Shown: positions 62,301 to 64,000 of the stretch, in pieces
Numbering within the stretch: the first letter of the stretch is position 1
Layout of the letters: each line of letters starts with the position of its first letter
Assembly (NCBI RefSeq): GCF_000224145.3
Contig: NC_020170.2
Span: 2,351,589-2,415,588, forward strand
Direction of reading: 5' to 3'
DNA length: 64,000 nt
DNA from: Ciona intestinalis
Taxonomy: Eukaryota > Chordata > Ascidiacea > Phlebobranchia > Cionidae
Program-made: the position numbers and the translations under genes
Notes under the pieces: generated by a model
Databases searched by the model: none
Told to the model about the DNA's origin: nothing
What the model saw: the letters and a program-made list of their open reading frames with translations, nothing else

Positions 62301-63681
62301 TCCTAAAGGCATGATGAATGAAACATTTTTGTGTTAAAAATAGTTTCAAGTGTTAAAAATAGTTTCAACTTTAAAAAAATAGGTAAAAAATAGAAAAAAG
62401 AAAATTCTCTCACTTGATTAAAGAAGAAGGTAATGAGAGATGGATTCTCGAAGCTGATTGGTTCAGCCCAAATCACTCGTTGTATCATGATGAAAAAACC
62501 AAGTTTCCTGTACGTCATATCAGAGTTGACATCCATCACAAAAGTGTCAGGTTGAAGTGGTATGATTTCACCAGCTGGGGAATGTTTAAAATGTTATTTT
62601 AAATCGGAATCATTAAACTATCCTATGTATATAATGAAGCCGAATTTAAATCTAAATCGTAATTTTAACAGAAGGTGTAGGCTGCAGAGTTTACTATTTT
62701 CAGTGATTGAAATAACAAAAGAACAGCCTTGTAAATGTTGTTTCGAAATTGTTAACATTGGAAAGTGAANNNNNNNNNNNNNNNNNNNNNNNNNNNNNNN
62801 NNNNNNNNNNNNNNNNNNNCTAAATTGTAATTTTAACATAAGGTGTAGATTCTAGAGTTACTATTTNTTAGTAATAGAAATAACAAAACAACAGCATTGT
62901 TTGTGAATGTTGTTTAGAAATTGTTTAAATTTCGAAAGTGAAATTGGACTCTGTAATATTCAAACTAATAAAAACATTTTAATGGAAATTTATTTTGGTG
63001 ATAAAGCATGTTTTTTTACCTTTGTTTGCTTCCATGACAAATAAGAAAGCTCCAAATTCATTCAGTTCTCGTTGGTCAGTTATTCCAAACTCACGACCCA
63101 GGCATTCAATTACTTGCTTTACAACCTAAATTTTTTAAAAATTACTAAAGGTATCATGCAAATATTTTCGTAATGTAGAATTACCAGTTAAATAAATGGA
63201 AAAACTTACAGTGGTTGTGTTCACTTTGAACTCCCACTTTATTCTTCCAGGTAGAATAAAGATCTGCTCAAATGAGGTGCTACCAATCTGCAGGGAAAAA
63301 CAGTGCAGGTAAAAGTGGAGGTATAGTAACAAATATTATGCAATGTCATGCTTCTTACCCATTAAAATAGACCCAAAATTAGTTATTCTACAACTGTCAA
63401 GCACTGTTACACACAATACAGAACCTTAAGTTTAACTTGGTATCAAAACAATCACTCAAAAATTGGCAACTCGTACTTGGCAACTCGTAAGTTGGCACGA
63501 AGTGTATGAATACCCGTGTTATAACAACTGATGTTTCCGGCCACGCGAGGATAAAGTAATTTTCATTCATTTATTTATTCACTCACAGATATAGCTTGAA
63601 TTTCCACCTCAGTTGGAGGGTGTCTTCTTCCACCGTAGTTTAATGTTTGCTGAAGGTTAACGAGTGTAACAGCAGCAGGGT
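59325..63681 (-). CDS. MYO15: myosin XV tail (FERM region), 3' part of the gene
   Basis: Exons: 63681-63587, 63287-63210, 63125-63020, 62574-62414, 62173-62034 (or its duplicate 61425-61286), 60991-60808, 60690-60607, 60210-60079, 59372-59325. Sum 1,028 nt; phases agree, ending at TGA (341 residues after a split codon). The gene runs off the right edge: motor, IQ and MyTH4 parts are outside. NYGGRRHPPTEVEIQAIS leads into the FERM F1 lobe. The F2 lobe has VIWAEPISFENPSLITFFFN and KRKLFGCSFFAVD. The F3 lobe has KPAVVAINSKGFFLINPDED. RVIWAEPISFEN matches the RVLWDQPLKFEN signature of myosin XV better than myosin VII or X. Such tails bind cargo at actin protrusion tips (stereocilia in vertebrates). 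The last exon (ALLIESIIEQHLQCR) is only 16 codons. The donor after FAVD is a weak GTCAGT. Confidence 0.85.
59426..59701. mobile_element. palindromic MITE ends around foreign interior
   Basis: ATAGTAGGGTGAGGGAAGAT left and AAAGTGTCCCATCTCCCCCT-ATTGTACTATA right are family ends, but the 200 bp between (TCAGACGGGACTG..., a long T-rich part) are unlike the usual core. Confidence 0.65.
59741..60055 (+). repeat. worn tRNA-derived SINE (MYO15 last intron)
   Basis: GCCATGGGTGGCTAGAATGC head, TTTAAGTTTAAGACTTGTGG at the B box, AAGTCAGTGGTCATTAATGG-GTTACC body; tail degraded. Confidence 0.65.
61025..61717 (-). repeat. duplicate of 61768-62481, ends at an assembly gap
   Basis: About 690 bp nearly the same as 61768-62481: intron, exon 61425-61286 (same 46 codons plus 2 nt) and the first part of the next exon (61650-61717 copies 62414-62481), broken off by Ns. 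Differences are scattered substitutions and a 19-bp indel, as between two alleles. Confidence 0.85.
61718..61767. other. assembly gap, 50 Ns
   Basis: Fixed-length N run of unknown real size between the two copies. Confidence 0.99.
62770..62819. other. assembly gap, 50 Ns
   Basis: Second N run. The flanks 62640-62769 and 62820-62945 are near-duplicates of each other, and one further N stands at 62867. Confidence 0.99.
63446..63595 (+). repeat. SINE tail fragment (MYO15 intron)
   Basis: CAACTCGTAAGTTGGCACGA-AGTGTATGAATACCCGTG-TTATAACAACTG and GGCCACGCGAGGATAAAGTA with an ATTC/ATTT tail. A short TTGGCAACTCGTA unit is doubled. Confidence 0.7.
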
Positions 63682-64000
63682 CTGAATTTAAAATTTATAT
63701 TTTGTGAACTAGTAAAGATTTTTCAACACATACACATTGTGGAATGGAAACTGTATTATGTATATACTCGAACTAAGCAGTCTAAGGTTTATATGAATGA
63801 ATGAATGAATGAATGAATAAATGAATGTTTATATAAATAGCAGTTATGATTATGTCCTGCTATAATACAGATAACTTAAAAATAAAATACTATATTCATT
63901 GCATGATTAATGATCTATATACACACAAATGCTGTGCATCTGTCAGTACAAACAGAAAATATATAGAACCTCTGCCATATACGTATGAATGAAAAAAATG
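63682..64000. other. intron of the myosin XV gene to the window edge
   Basis: No exon seen. Contains an ATGA microsatellite (about 63793-63828). The preceding exon must end in phase 1 and lies outside. Confidence 0.6.

Overview
The window is nuclear DNA of a chordate invertebrate, almost certainly a sea squirt of the genus Ciona. It is AT-rich, introns are short, protein families are animal families, and it is full of small Ciona-type repeats: a tRNA-derived SINE with an ATTC-rich tail and a palindromic TA-flanked MITE. The species call is an inference; no marker gene was compared. Two runs of 50 Ns show a draft assembly. All exon models were read by hand: every exon pair was checked for GT-AG (or GC-AG) ends and a continuous reading phase.

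Layout. 0.4-1.0 kb: a small two-exon membrane or secreted protein (minus) facing a signal-peptide exon (plus). 1.56-11.45 kb (plus): an intronless SKIC8/WDR61 gene, then, 235 bp on, a DMXL (rabconnectin-3 alpha) gene with one 7.9-kb exon and one short last exon; the pair looks like a trans-spliced operon. 12.55-31.86 kb (minus): a complete TRPM channel of 35 coding exons (1,579 aa) with a coiled coil and no kinase or NUDT9 domain. 31.96-40.42 kb (plus): a previously unseen three-exon 90-aa gene, an intronless ADPRS/ARH3 ADP-ribosyl hydrolase, and a 14-exon GTF2H1 (TFIIH p62). 40.91-45.78 kb (minus): RUVBL2/reptin, 11 exons, convergent with GTF2H1. 46.84-54.68 kb (minus): an SLC6 Na+/Cl- neurotransmitter-type transporter, 12 exons, with a second, damaged copy of its last two exons. 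54.7-59.3 kb: repeat-rich intergenic DNA. 59.3-63.7 kb (minus): the C-terminal FERM tail of a myosin XV, whose motor lies beyond the right edge.

Themes. SKIC8 and DMXL are both WD40 scaffold proteins (RNA decay/PAF1 and V-ATPase assembly). ADPRS, GTF2H1 and RUVBL2 all act in genome maintenance or transcription, so 33-46 kb is a small neighbourhood of such genes. TRPM, SLC6 and myosin XV are tissue-type genes with long repeat-filled introns.

Most notable: hidden short spliced genes, the candidate operon, the huge DMXL exon, the duplicated SLC6 terminal exons with a SINE at the break, hAT-type MITEs with clear 8-bp target duplications, a dense swarm of one palindromic MITE, and an exon duplication in myosin XV that is probably an assembly artefact at a gap. 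I did not find a clearly new multi-gene system.
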